Source: Russula earlei (taxonomy: Eukaryota > Basidiomycota > Agaricomycetes > Russulales > Russulaceae). From it: a stretch of DNA of 64,000 nt. The position numbers and the translations under genes are program-made. The stretch is from assembly GCA_025769875.1 (NCBI GenBank), contig JAGFNK010000005.1, forward strand, positions 62,001-126,000. Reading direction: 5' to 3'. Every line of letters starts with the position of its first letter. Position 1 is the first letter of the stretch. Positions 33,874 through 46,200 of the stretch are shown in pieces. The notes beneath the pieces were generated by a model. The model was not told where the DNA came from, did not search any database, and saw only the letters and a list, made by a program, of their open reading frames with translations.

Positions 33874-35823
33874 TTACTTCGCGACCCGATGGATCTTAAG
33901 CCCGAGCTCGCAACTCAAGAACACATCTTCACTGCAGTCTTTCAGCGTTGCCTTCTCTTGCTCGAGTGCCTCGATCTCTGGATCCGATGGCTGAGTTCCC
34001 AAACTTCGTCGGGGATCATATCGCTGCTGGCACGCGGGTCTCGACTGTGGCCGACGTGCGACTACATGTTGAGCACTGCCGTCTGGTGGGGCTCGCCCAG
34101 CACTGCGTTCTGCACGTCGGACATCACGTGGGCGGTGAGGTAGGCGTCCTGGAAGACGTTGGAGTGGTTGTTGTGGCGCGTGATCTGGTCGCGCACAGTG
34201 TCCGCGGCCAGGCGGTTGGCCTCGTTCCCCACGTTCATCCGCCAGTCCTTGGGTTTGATAGGCATCTCGTAGCCCATGTCGAGCGTTTGCCTGCCCACGT
34301 AGTCATGAAGAGTACGGTAGGAAAGAGGGGAGTTCAGATCGCCGTCGCAGCGCCGGAACACAGGCCTCTTCAGCCACTCTTCCTTCCACCGGAGAGGCAG
34401 ATAGGAAACAGGACCACTGATGCTGGCAGCGAAGACGGCATCAACGCCGGTCTGCGTCGGGGACTCGAAGGCGCCGTCAGAACGCTGACAATGAGAGTGA
34501 TGAGGCAGAAGATGAGCCCTTTGGTGGGCGTGAAGTAGAAGATGGTTCTGAAACAGGAACGAGACTGATTAGCCTTGGGCACGACGTCGCAGTAGGAAAA
34601 ATACGTACGGCTTTGGCCTGTTGTCACAGCCCTTGTGGTGGGTGAAGGTAATCGACATAGTCAGAGTGTCGCGGCCAGTCTCCGGGTGGCGGACAACCTG
34701 CAACTATCGCACTAGTATAAGTACACCGAATATGTCGAGAACCATGACGACGTACCTTGATGTCCTCGTAACACAACACTTTCGGACATCCGCGGGACAC
34801 TGTCTCGAATTCGAACAGCTTAGCGATCCTTCTGGAGTGCGCGTCCGGCACTTCGTCGTCTGGGGAAGCTTCCAACGGCAAAGTGACCGTCTCAGAGCCA
34901 GACAGCTTGTCCCAGCTGCCGTCCAAGGGTTTGGGCTTCTCGCCATCGACAATCTCGGCAGGCCGACATCCCGTATAAGCCAGGACAAGATAGCAAGCGG
35001 CATAGTAGAGATGCTGACGCTCGCTGGAGAAAATGCGGCGGTCGTAGGCGATATTGAACATGAGGTGTCACTAACTGTCTTGATGTGCAGGGCGGGATAG
35101 AGGCCAAACTTGGGGACCAACCTGGTTTTGTAGAGCTGAAGAAGAAGGTATCATCAGACTATCTGTCGTGATTGGAGGGAAACACCGTACATTGCGGACG
35201 TCGTTGCTCTCTTTCCTACTCATCTCCCGCCCGACAATGAAGAGATACACTAGAAGGCGCAGAGTCAATCTCCAGTCCCAAGTCAGAGGCAGTTATAGAC
35301 ATACGTTGTTCCACTGCCGGAAGTACTGCCAACCGGTGCCCTGCGACTTGATCTTGTACGTCTCAGATAGGCGGGTGAGGAAGGACACGGCCGTACTGGT
35401 GTGGGCATCCCTCAGCGCGCTGTACGCGTCCTTAATGCCCATCTCCTGGCAATATCTGGGTAGAACGTGACTCGACAGAAGGAAGACTGGATGGTACAGA
35501 CGTACCTCTCCCACTTGGACAATATGCCCGCAACATTGAACTTAGTGTTGTCCACCCATGCCGGCCGGATAGATAGAGTCCGCAAGGTCAGCATTCTCGC
35601 GAAGGGCTTCGTGTTGCTGCTTGGTTAATTGCTAGCTTGATGGCCATTTACGAGCTTGAGTCTTGGTGAACTGGTCAATGAATCCGACGGTGCAGTTGTC
35701 GTGTCCGTAGCCCGAGTGGACTATACCTTCACGAGACTGTCGAGCGGCGGGTGTCGGTCGAGGTGTGGGGCGATGCTGCCGAGGCTCGCGAGGCAGGTGC
35801 TGGAAGACGGTGGAACGGAGCAC
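33874..35823 (-). pseudogene. DUF3435 / tyrosine-recombinase-like gene, broken
   Basis: Degenerate multi-exon gene. In order on the minus strand: GFIDQFTKTQA, KFNVAGILSKWER, GTGWQYFRQWNN, GREMSRKESNDVRN, LYKTRLVPKFGLYPALHIK, YLVLAYTGCRPAEIVDGEKP, CPKVLCYEDIK, VVRHPETGRDTLTMSI, FTHHKGCDNRPKP, YFTPTKGLIFC, then DGAFESPTQTGVDAVF, LRWKEEWLKRPVFRRC, IKPKDWRMNVGNEANR, RDQITRHNNHSNVFQDAYL. This is the DUF3435 layout, related to fungal tyrosine recombinases: an Arg in TGCRPAE, an Arg in KDWRM, and a final FQDAYL Tyr. Intron positions still look plausible. The frame breaks near 34478-34485, stops at TAG 34062-34064, resumes (SRDPRASSDMIPDEVWEL) and breaks again near 33990-33998 before PSDPEIEALEQEK. 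These cannot be introns. I therefore call it a pseudogene. The 5' end is uncertain. Confidence 0.75.
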
Positions 35824-37672
35824 GCAACGACGAGCAGCTCATTAGGGAGTGAGTGGGAGGACAACGACCAGGATCTTGATGAGTCTGAAGAGAAAATTCA
35901 TAGCTCGTTCGTCACGCGCCATGTAAGCACATGACTGACTCGTCACGCTGGGCTGGCCGCAACTCCAACACGGGAGGATCGCTTCCGCCAGCTATTCGGC
36001 ATCGCCACGAATCTTATCCTGATAGCCCGATGGGTGAAATGAGGCCCCATTCTCGAGGTGGCCACGAGACCTCAAACGCAGCAAGATGCGGGGCACCTGA
36101 GCGAACGGGCCTTTGTTCGGGCGGAAGTGTTAGAGCGGACGGGAAGCAGCACAGAAACAGGTTCAGTCGAGTCCGGTTTGCATTTAGAGAATAGGAGGCG
36201 TGCAAGTTTGCAACGGAGAGGACGCTTCAGAGGACAAACAAGTTGCTTTCTCTGGCGACCTCCTCCTTGGCCCATCCACTTTGCAAGCGTCGGAGAGCAT
36301 GACCACGAGGACAAGTGGCGGTTCGCCTTACTCTGTGGTCGACTGCCATCCGATTGCGGCGGGTCGGAAGATGGGCCAACTCTTCATTCCATCCGAAAGG
36401 AAGACGCGGATTTTTTTGTTTTTCGTTCCTCCGTTCAGGTGATTGAGATTCATTTGTGTCCAGCGCTCAGCATTTGTCGTGTGTATGGTGAACGGACGAA
36501 CCATCGTAGAATATCGGGACGTCAGCGTGCCCGGGGGCTTCACCAAGTTGACATAGATTTCCTTTCTTTTTAAAAATTCTCTTGCTGACGACAGGCCATG
36601 AGGACGCACAACGGGAGCGTCATCATGTCATTCTCAGAGTGTATAGTGTGCTGGTGTTCGACCGAACGACAGATTCGTGCGCGTCGCAGATCAAACGCGT
36701 TTGGGTGATCTGAACGGAAATGGGAGGCCTGGAGATAAAATTCTGGGACGTGGTTATACCGTCACGGTGATTAAGGGAGTATATCGGGACTCGCGCTGCT
36801 ACGAATCTGCGAGTCGCTGGGGGTAAAACGAAAAAAAAAAAGGCTCCAGGCCTATTGGAATTCCTCCTGCGATCATGACGTACTGAGGGTATGATGCGCC
36901 CTTCTTCGAATCGTGGGTGGAACCCGTCCGGTGAATCCCCCCAGAACCGCTAAATGATGGCCATATTGATTCCAGCTATCGATCGTGGGACGCCGTCGCT
37001 CACGACGAAGCAAAACGAGTCGTATCTCGTGCCGCCGTTTTCATTTTTTCGAGGAAGAAAAACAAAAAAGAAAAATCGTCACGAGGCGGAGACGTCCGGG
37101 ACCGTCCCGAAAGAGAAGGAGGGAAAGAAAGCCAATCGTCTCGTCGTCCATGATGATCGCACGGAAATGAAATCGCGCACGTTGCAATGTTGCCCTCTTG
37201 GCGCAGACCTCCCCCCCCCTCGTTCCTCCCGTAGAGAGCGCGGGACTGACGCGCGACGTAATTTCGAAGGGAATAATCCGCGGAGCGGGATGAGACGACG
37301 CGAACAACGCCGAAGGGACGACTTTTTGAAGGCGCAAACGCCGTTGCATGTCCAGGCGGGGGCTATGTCCGCGCTGGCGGTGGAACATCGAACGCCGACA
37401 CTGCGGCGCGCTGTGATGACTTCGTCCCCGCGGCGTTCGAGTTCCCAAGTTGAACGCGGTCCAGAAAAAAGCCGAGGCATGAGGGTTCCCGCTCTTCTCG
37501 CGCAATGCACGGCAAGGGTCACGCAGGATTTGGGGGGGAATACAGTTGTATTGGTTGCTATTCATGTGTGCTCTAATCAGCGTGGATGATAATGAATCGG
37601 TACTAAGATGGGCTGATACAGGTAGTTCCACGGGAAAGTGACAAATATGGGTGGGTGGTAAGACGCACGGAA
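35824..37672. other. Gene-poor accessory stretch, right of the recombinase pseudogene
   Basis: About 1.85 kb. Open frames of 170-211 codons lie on both strands at 36058-36573 and 36954-37676, overlapping one another, without recognisable domains or splice logic. Composition changes to more GC-rich near 37000-37550. I assign nothing here. Right-hand remains of the element that carried the DUF3435 gene could lie here, but no terminal repeat was found. Confidence 0.4.
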
Positions 37673-40600
37673 TCAAAGAGTCCGCTCTACTGGTGTGCTA
37701 GCCATGCCTTTCGTTCTGGGCGAGAGCTTCTGGGTGATTGGGGTGGTACGTTGAATCACAGAGCTAGAGGCGACATCGCTCTCTGATTCATCTTTGGAAC
37801 CAGCGCGATACAATGGTGGTTTTTCACCATCAAACTCATCCTCTTCCATATCCACTTGGCGGGCCCATCGTGCGTGCGATCCTGCACCGTCTACCCACTG
37901 CAGAATATCCAGACTGATGTTTCGAAGACGTTTCGTCGTTATCCGCCAGGGTATGCTTCCGGTGCTCCTCTTACTCGTTCGACTAGCACATCGGCTATCC
38001 GTGATCTCGTTCGCGGCATCGTCGTTCCGCCAGAAAGCTGGCATCTTAGGCGTGGCAGAAAGCATGACTGGATCGGACGGGAGAAGAAGGGGGAGCATGT
38101 ATCGAGAGTCTAAAAACTCTCCTAGGACCTCTGGTGGCCGGGGTGGCTCCCAAGAAGCCGCATCCTCCTCTCGATCGAACAGGAGGTCTATGTTGTGTTG
38201 TGTTGATGTCTCCGTAGAAACAGATCCAGTGGAGGACACGGCGTGCGCACTGACGTTGTCATTAAAGATAGAGGAGCTGTCATCTCGCTCACGGTCTTCC
38301 ATCTGAAGCGCCAAATGAGCAGGTCATGGCGCAATTTTAACGTAGCAGACAGCACTACCTCCTTCCTGAGCGTTTCCACTCCCAATTTCACTCTGTGACG
38401 CTCCCAATCTTTTTGCAGTTGTGCAAGGTATTGACTACATTCTTCCGTCATATGGCCTTCGTTGACTTCATACTTGTAATCTTTCACAGAGCGCCGCATC
38501 TGTTCGACATCATCCTCGAATAGTGCTCAGAGACACTTCCAGGAAGCGACTTACCTGTAAAGGGTTCAGGTGCTTCAGGGTCTGGATTGTAGCCACCAAG
38601 TTTGAAAACTCCTTGATAGAGGACGAGCACTATTTAGGGAGCCGCCTTGAGCACAGCAAAAAGAAGATCATGGTGGAACGGACCTGTAGCCAATTCAACA
38701 AGTCTCGCACAGGGGCCAGGTGCGACAAGATGCCGCGGGGAAGGTTGGACATTTCTATCCACTCTTCCAATGCGCTCAAGTTCATCCCGACTTGAATGGC
38801 TCGGGACCTGGACACGAAATTAGTTAACATTCCGATGGAAGGCCAAGGTCACACACACCGACACAGATATTTCTTACGGCTAAGCATCCTGTTGAAGACT
38901 TCGCCTGCACGACGGGCTTAGGGAAGTGAACGGATACGTAGACAACGACTCACACGCCATCCAGTAAAACACCTGAGACCATATTTGAGTGATTAGAGCA
39001 GGGTTGGTCCCAGAAAGTACCAAGAATGTCTGCAGGGCATCAAATAGTGAAGTAATGCTGGTAGGACTTGGGCTCGACGGCCGTGGTAGCATGTCATTGA
39101 ACATCGAATGCAATGGAGCATTAGAAGAACCACCACGGCTCTTCGAAAAGCTCTGCTTCAAAGATGCAAATCCCCGATGACTGGATGGCGGGGATAGTGG
39201 AAGGGGAGATGATGGTCGATTCGGGAGGCTCGGCGAGCTGATGATTCCGTTCTTAGCAGGTGGGGGGATGGTACGGTTGGGTGCAAGTTTTTTCTTTGGT
39301 GTCAAGGAGCGAAAGAAAGACCATTCTGATTCGAATTGAATACGGTCAAACTCAGAGGGGAGAGAATATTCCAAGATAGCAGGATTGAGAAGCTGATCAG
39401 TTGTCCGTTCCACATAGCGTATAACGAACACTACGATCAGCTCGAACGAGTCCGGGTCATGAAGTGGTGAAGCTTAAGGTGCGCACCGAACACGGAGTTG
39501 ATGACCTCCTCAATGAGGACGAACGACCCAAGTAACTCACAAGCTTCGTTGATTGAATCATCACAGCGCATGAGATGCAGCCATACAGTCGTGTTGTATA
39601 GCCAAAATACGAGGCATGGAAAATCTTCTGATCGACTCTAATCAAACATTAGCCTGAAAAGAGGCAAAGGTAAGGGCAGACTCGCAAAGAACGTCTCTTC
39701 GATCGCATCTGTGGCGCCGATTATAAGATCTTCAAGCCATGAGCTATCACATGTGAGACAGGCAAAGCGAGCGAGCATATACAACGCAGTAGCGGGCTCT
39801 GAGTTTCGCATAGATGGCGTGAAGTTGATTATTAGTGACTGGAAGATCTGAGGGAGCGCACTAGGCGAAAACACGAGCATGCTCGTGTACTGGAATGAAG
39901 GTGTCTTCCTTGCCATTAGCGAGCTGATTGACACAGACGTAGAGTGCAGCGCTCACAAGGACGACTCCTTCGTCTCCATTTTCATCCTCGTCAGACTCCG
40001 AGGCGATAGCCTCCCACTCGTCATCTCCCCACCACTGCGGCGCAATCGTAAGCAACCTTCCGACGTCTTCTCGAACACGTTCTCGTCTGCGCTTCCGCGC
40101 CGTTTTTTGCTCTAGCTGCCGACGCTGCTCTTCCATTCTACCCCCTGTCCAACCTTCTCCACGCATTGCTTCCCCGAGAAGCAAGGCGACGTCCTGTCTC
40201 CCCGGGATTGTGGAATGTGCGGTGACGATGTCTAAAGCAGTCAGCCCACGCCGCGTCTCGGAAAATGGGGAGCAGCCGTGGGTCAGAAGGAAAGAGACAA
40301 GGGTCGGTGGTGACATCAGAGCTGCATGGTGTAGTGCAGTCCAGCCGACTGTGCGGGCGTTAGCGCAATAACGAAGCGCCAAACGTTCAACTCACCATTA
40401 TCCCGGTGATTCACGTCGGCGCCTTCTGAGACCAGTAGACGGACGCATTCCTCCCGCTCTACGTCACGGTCAGGCTCGGGACCGAAGCCAAAAGTTGTAA
40501 GGGTGATTAGGCCGAGACCGTCTTCATCACATATGCCAAGGTCAACAAACGCCTGTGCTTGGGGATGTGAGAAAAGGAATGACAACAAGGCAAGATCGCC

Positions 40601-40768
40601 GAAGAGACACGCGCGACCAAGGGAGTGTGAGACAAGTTCCGCTTTCTGGGTGGTGCCGAGGCCAGAGTCTGGTTCGAGAAGAGGGGCGAGGGTAGATGGG
40701 CTCGGGTATATCGGGTGTAGGTCAGGACCAGGGGTGATGTCTATCGGAGGTTGTGAAGACGTCGTCAT
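37673..40768 (-). CDS. Ankyrin-repeat and DIL (dilute) domain protein
   Basis: Large multi-exon gene starting at 40768 (MTTSSQPPIDITPGPD). The N-terminal half has ankyrin repeats: LGRACLFGDLALLSFLFSH, CVRLLVSEGADVNHRDN, GWTALHHAALMSPPTLVSFL and LTALDIVTAHSTI. A coiled, charged RRQLEQKTARKRRRER segment and an acidic SESDEDENGDE stretch follow. The C-terminal half is a DIL domain: TSLFDALQTFLVLSGTNPAL, WSQVFYWMACE, NLSALEEWIEMSNLP and LSHLAPVRDLLNWLQ. The protein ends with a disordered Ser-rich tail (SRTSKRSTGSIPW ... VERTL). ANK-plus-DIL is a known fungal architecture outside myosin V; the cellular role is unclear, perhaps cargo or vesicle tethering. Exon borders were not all resolved. Confidence 0.82.
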
Positions 40769-40960
40769 TCGTTGGCACTGCGCGGCCAAGCTGCCCAGTT
40801 GTACGTTCGTTTCACTTTATGGGCGGGCTTAATTTTATAAATTCGGCCGTGCGTTGAACTGGACGGGCGGTTGACCTCGCGACTGGATCATGGCCAGAAA
40901 GGAAACATTGGAAGTGTACTCTCGCTTACTTACCAAACCCACTCCGCATTCCCTTACAGC

Positions 40961-41761
40961 ATGCCTCCGACAAAACGGCTAAAACGGTCTCACGAAACTC
41001 ATGTCGAGACCGACGAGTCTGACGGTATCTCTGCGCCAGAGACCTCCAGCTCTCTAAACGGTCGACAATCGCCCGATACCGAAGACGAGATTGCCGAGGC
41101 GAGACTTGCCAAGTCGAAAAAGACTCTCAAACGAAAACAAAGGCATCGTGCCACGGACCCATCCAACTTCAGTGCGACCCTTCAAACGCTACTCAAGACC
41201 GATGCGCCGTCTGGACTGCCCCTTTCTCTCAAGCCGTCGGCTTCGCAAAGACACACCGACGAGAAACTCGAGCTCAAAGCTAGGAAGCTACTGAAGGGCG
41301 AGAAGAAAAGCAGAGAGGAAGTAGGTCGGATTAAGGATGTTATCGGTGGCTGGGGGGTCGAGAGTGAGAGAGCGCTGCGCAAGATTGCGCAGAGAGGCGG
41401 TGAGAGTGGGCCTCCATCATCATCTGCATGTACGCTCACCAAAGAAACATATGTATACTCAGTGGTCAAACTGTTCAACGCTATACAGCAATCCCAGGTC
41501 AGCGCCGTTGTCGCAGAAAAGGAAATAAAAGAGGCGCGAGGGTCTGGCAAACCCACGCTACCCGCTCCCTTGTTTGACAAAAGATCACACACAAGAAAGG
41601 GAAAGAACAAGGATAACCCATTGGGGCGAGGCAAAGAATGTAAGCGAGCCTGCACGCATCTCATCGTACGGAATGGTTTACTTTATTTTCACGATTTAGC
41701 GGTAGACAAGGATAACTTTATGGACATGATTCGTTCCGGGGGCATAGTGTCGAAGGTGTAG
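40961..41761 (+). CDS. RRP15: Ribosomal RNA-processing protein Rrp15
   Basis: Nucleolar 60S biogenesis factor. Exons 40961-41399, 41463-41639 and 41700-41761 give 225 residues with consistent phases. The N-terminus MPPTKRLKRSHE is basic, followed by an acidic stretch. The Rrp15 core includes ARLAKSKKTLKRKQRHR, NFSATLQTLLKTD, LKARKLLKGEKKSREEVGRI and ERALRKIAQRG, joined across intron 1 to VVKLFNAIQQSQ. The end VDKDNFMDMIRSGGIVSKV is joined across intron 2. Both introns must be removed; reading through them inserts unrelated sequence. Its start lies 192 bp from the divergent ankyrin-DIL gene. Confidence 0.92.
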   Translation: MPPTKRLKRSHETHVETDESDGISAPETSSSLNGRQSPDTEDEIAEARLAKSKKTLKRKQRHRATDPSNFSATLQTLLKTDAPSGLPLSLKPSASQRHTDEKLELKARKLLKGEKKSREEVGRIKDVIGGWGVESERALRKIAQRGGESGPPSSSACTLTKETYVYSVVKLFNAIQQSQVSAVVAEKEIKEARGSGKPTLPAPLFDKRSHTRKGKNKDNPLGRGKECKRACTHLIVRNGLLYFHDLAVDKDNFMDMIRSGGIVSKV

Positions 41762-41898
41762 AGGCGCCTGTAATATAAACGTGTGTGTGAACCGGAAAAT
41801 GGGTGAGGCCTTCTCGGGGTGGTGCCAAACGTGATCCTTATGTAAGGCGAGTTTCCCGTTTGCCCGCCTTAATTCAGTCTCGTCGTTCGACGACCGTC

Positions 41899-42993
41899 AT
41901 GGTTTGTCTATCCTTTTCGCATTGGTACCCTCCTCAGTCTTTTTCCGTAGTCCGCTCCAAAAGCCATCATCCCGAAAGATGAATGGGATCGGCGATTGGA
42001 AGAGGTGATAGTCTCAAAAGCGTGAGTCTCCCAACCCAACCTTCCCAACCACTTGCTTTTCATGATGAACATATTTTGGGAATCTCACCGAGGATCTTCG
42101 CTGACGAGATAACAAAATTTTGCATGTATTATCTGAATCACGTCCCTTGATTCTTCTCAATCTATGAGGTAGAGCTGTTGATGCTGATATTACGATAATT
42201 TCAGTGATCTTAACCGCCTTGTGATGGACTATCTCGTCATTGAAGGGTATAAATCTGCCGCGGAGGAGTTCAGCTTGGAGGCTGGAGTGCAGCCAGCGGT
42301 AGATTTTGCAAGCATAGAGAGCCGCAGGAACATTCGTGAGGCGTTGAACCGCGGTGACGTCCAGGAGGCCATCGCACGGGTCAATGACTTGAATCCTGAG
42401 GTGAGCTCGCTACGTCCATATGATTGGATCCTCATCCATCAGGATTAAACACCGGCATGCACCACTCTCAGCCCCTCTCGGCGGTGATGATTGTGCTAAA
42501 CCTTCAGTCTTCAAAATGATCTCTCTACCTTCTCACCCTACCACGCAGTTGCTGACTACATTGGTCGTGAAAACAGATACTGGACACCAACCCTGCGCTG
42601 TACTTTCACTTGCAGCAGCAAAAGCTCATTGAGTACATTCGCCAAGGGAAGACCACGGAGGCGTTGCGATTCGCGCAGGAGGAGCTGGCACCTCGCGGAG
42701 AAGAGAGCCCTGAGTTCCTTGCGGAGCTTGAGCGAACCATGGCGCTGCTAGCTTTCGAATCATCAAGCACGGTGCCACCTGCGATTTCGGATTTGCTGTC
42801 CCCCGGGCAACGGATGAAGACGGCCGGGGAAGTGAATGCGGCGATATTAGAAAGCCTGAGCCAGGGAAGGGAAGCAAAGTTGGTTGCGTTGCTCAAGCTG
42901 CTGCAGTGGGGCGAGACGCTCCTAGAGGAACGAGCGGAATTCCCCAAGGTGCGGAAGACGAGGGGCTTGATGGATGGCATGCTGATGATGTGA
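41899..42993 (+). CDS. GID8: GID/CTLH E3 ligase subunit Gid8
   Basis: Scaffold subunit of the GID/CTLH ubiquitin ligase (gluconeogenic enzyme turnover in yeast). Exons 41899-41901, 41951-42021, 42205-42400 and 42577-42993 give 228 residues, phase-checked. The first coding exon is the ATG alone, followed by an intron (41902-41950); exon 2 continues SAPKAIIPKDEWDRRLEEV. A LisH motif follows (NRLVMDYLVIEGYKSAAEEF), then CTLH (IREALNRGDVQEAIARVNDL) and a CRA region (ALYFHLQQQKLIEYIRQGK, KTAGEVNAAILESLSQGREA). The end is KVRKTRGLMDGMLMM. An unspliced start at a later ATG would lose the conserved N-terminus. Confidence 0.93.
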
Positions 42994-43215
42994 TACAAAA
43001 GGTGGATCTGAATATGTGCGATGAGATAAATTAAATATTTTAATTACACGTGTTGGCGCGCTTTCAGTTTCTTTCGCTTTGGCCTTGTTTTTGGAGCCGG
43101 GCTGGCTGGGTGAAGCACACCGTTTGGGTGTAAAGCGCGGGCGTGTGTGCGTGTGCGAGCGACAAGACAACGACAGGGTTCTAGACAACCACCTCCCTTT
43201 CGTGCTCTACCTTCG

Positions 43216-46200
43216 ATGGCAGACGACACCAGGTCTCTTGCTCCTCGTAGACGACCCCACCGTCCGATCCTTGTCGTTGCCAATCCCGGCCCTGACTCGG
43301 ACAGCGACAGTACCAACGACGAGTACCGTCCATACTTTCCGTACGCTCAAAACGACCCGCCTAGTTCATCCCCACCCTCTCCCTCCATCGGCAAGCCGTT
43401 TCCCATCCAACCCGGCCCTTTGACCACAACAAATCTCCCATCGCATACCCATCCCCATTCCGGTTCTCAGTCAAACCCTGCTCTCTCCTCCCCTTCAGGG
43501 ACAAGTTCCCCCCCTCCCAGCACACCCGGTCAGTCTCTCCCTCCCACCGACTTCGTTCCAGACCTGGCGTCGAGAAACCTTCTGTCCGGCGGCCCCAGTC
43601 ATTCATCCGATGCCCTCGTGCAGCAGCAACAAAACCCTCTTCATGTCGGCTCGACAAGCCATATATTAAAGACTCTCATCCCCATCCCTCGTATCCACCA
43701 TGACCGTCGTCTATCCAATAGCTCGCGACTAACCTCGGTCTGTTCTTCATATTTGCCTCCACAACAGCGACCGGGCTAACGATTTCGTTCAGTCTCCCAC
43801 CACCACCACTCCATCCGAGCCGGATGCCAATCGGGCCGTGAACGATGGACGTTCCCCTCCGCTTGACAGGTCCCTGACCCGGATTTTCGTAACCGGGGAT
43901 TCTGACCAATATTATACCGTCGACATAACTGGCTTTAGAGATGCTGCTTTTATAAAGGAACTAATATTCTCAAAGGTATAGGTCAAATCCAGTCTTGCCC
44001 CGCCCAGTTGACTGATGCCGTTTTCAGCTTCGGATCGAGGATGAGGAACAGTCGCGATACTCCATCTACCGTACAGAGATCGGTGCCTATGCTCTCGGCG
44101 ATGCTCTACCCGATGAGCAACTCTACGAACTCTGTCGTGATCATGGAGATGCCAAGGGCTCTCTCAAGTTCCTAGTGGCCAACTCCTCTGCAGTAGTTCA
44201 TGAACGAAACCGCCCATCTCCTACCACGTCCCCTACCGCCAGTAGCATGCAACCTCCCGTGGTCATACCATCCAGTAATTCGACGTACAATCGTCCTTAT
44301 CCCCGGCGGCGCTCACATTCCCGGCATGGAAGCGTATCTTCTGCTAGCGAGCGTCCCGAAGCCATCAATGGCTTCGATGTTTCCCTTTCTGATGACCAAA
44401 ATGTTGCCGATGTCGAGAGCAATCGATCTACTCTACGCCCGCCACCGAAACCGTATTCAGTGTCGAATCAGAACCTCGTCCCCCCCTCCCCGCGAGGCTC
44501 TCGGAAACCGACCGAGCCTCGTAATGGATCTCCTGCTCGATCCAACGCGCGTGCTCATTCTCCTTATCTCTCTCCAGACCGTTCGGGTCCACACAGCCCT
44601 GAGCTCCGCCGAGGTCGGCCAAGCCCCTACGCAACGCAACCCCAAACACGTGCGATCCAGCCATCCCCTGAGCGCTCACGTCCCCTTTGCGACGACAGGC
44701 AGCTTAGTGGCGCCCCCGGCACATCGCCTCACGGTCGCTCCGGTTCTGATGGACAATTTGAACGGGAGCATGCAGATGTCCCACGAGTTGAGGAACGAAT
44801 CCCCCCAAAACGGAAGGCTATGAAAGATTCAGAGGCTAGCAAGTTGGCCAGAGAGCCATCTTGGGTTATCTTGGATCGTGCCTCAGAGGGCACCCGTCTT
44901 CCACGGGTTGCGCGGGAGCCCAAGTCTTCTCCCCGTTATCAGCCATCCAATTCAACTCTGTCGCGCCCTCATGGCATCTCTCACATCACGAGACAGCAAC
45001 CTCTTCCAGGGGGTGATAGAGAACAACGAGGCTCCGGACGGCAAGCGGTTCCTCACGGTTGGGCTGTTCAGTGGAAACCACCTAGCGGTGATTCCTCCAG
45101 TCCTGTCCCACCATATAACCTGAAGATGGCGAAGAGCATGGACAACTTGCGTGACAAAGGTGCCCTTTCTTTTTTAACCCAAAGCAGATCGCGTCCCGCT
45201 CCTGTTCCTCCGCTACCTTCTACCCTATCCCTGGCCAACGTATCGCAAGCAAGAGACGTGACACCCACCTCTCAGGTTGTGAACGGGGATTCTGTCGTGC
45301 CCTCTTCGCATCGTGAAGTGACACACTCCCCTAACGATCCACTGAAGCCTCAGGTAGAACCTTCTAGGCAACTTCTGCGTACTTCTCCCACCAATCCACG
45401 CCCCATCCGACCTCTGCCACAGCAAACCTCAGCACAGCCCGCACTCGAAGTCTCGGTCCCAGCACAGCCTCGTCCTCCCCTTCCTCAATCTCCGCCCTCT
45501 AGCCTGCCGACCCCGACCGGTTTAATACCAGGCTTCATTCCTCAGTCGGATCCTATTACTCGTCCCCGTTCGGTGCTTGATGAAGACTCGACGTCTCCAC
45601 CGGCACCCCATCTACACCCACTGCGGTTACCACGACTTGTTGATTCATCGGTGTTTTCTGAGCCTTTGCAGGAGTCAGATACGCTACGCTCACCACTGCC
45701 ACTTCCACACACACCCCGTTTCCCACGACAGCTGCCGCCCCCACTCTCAAGAGAGGATACCGCTCCGTTAATTGCCACAAGGGCACTACCTATCCCTGGG
45801 AGGACACCTGCGATGGACGATCGAACCTCAGATAGTAGATCTGGTTCTCTACATGAGGGGAATGTCGCCGCCGTCAACCGTACACCGCCGCGAAGCCCCA
45901 TAAGCCCGAGAAGTCCTTGGATGGACTCCCGGGAGCGCTTCGGTCAGCGTCATGACCTTGCAGCAGCGGCTTCCGCGACCGCAAGTGTGATGCCTCCCGT
46001 GGATATTCCTTGGGGCCATGGGCAGAGCCGTGATCTTATTGACTTCAATCGGCCCGCAGAGCAGACTGTCATGCAAGACGACAATACCATCAAAGCCATT
46101 CAACATCTCTTGGACGGTCAGAGTAGTGCGGATGAAGCTACCATGATAATGAAACCAAAAACAACATTTGTCCTTCCGCCCATTCCACCGCCCCCGCCCC

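Noticed and set aside
36058..37676. Overlapping open frames of 170-211 codons right of the recombinase fossil
   Set aside because: They overlap on both strands, show no domain and have biased, unlikely composition; not supported as genes.
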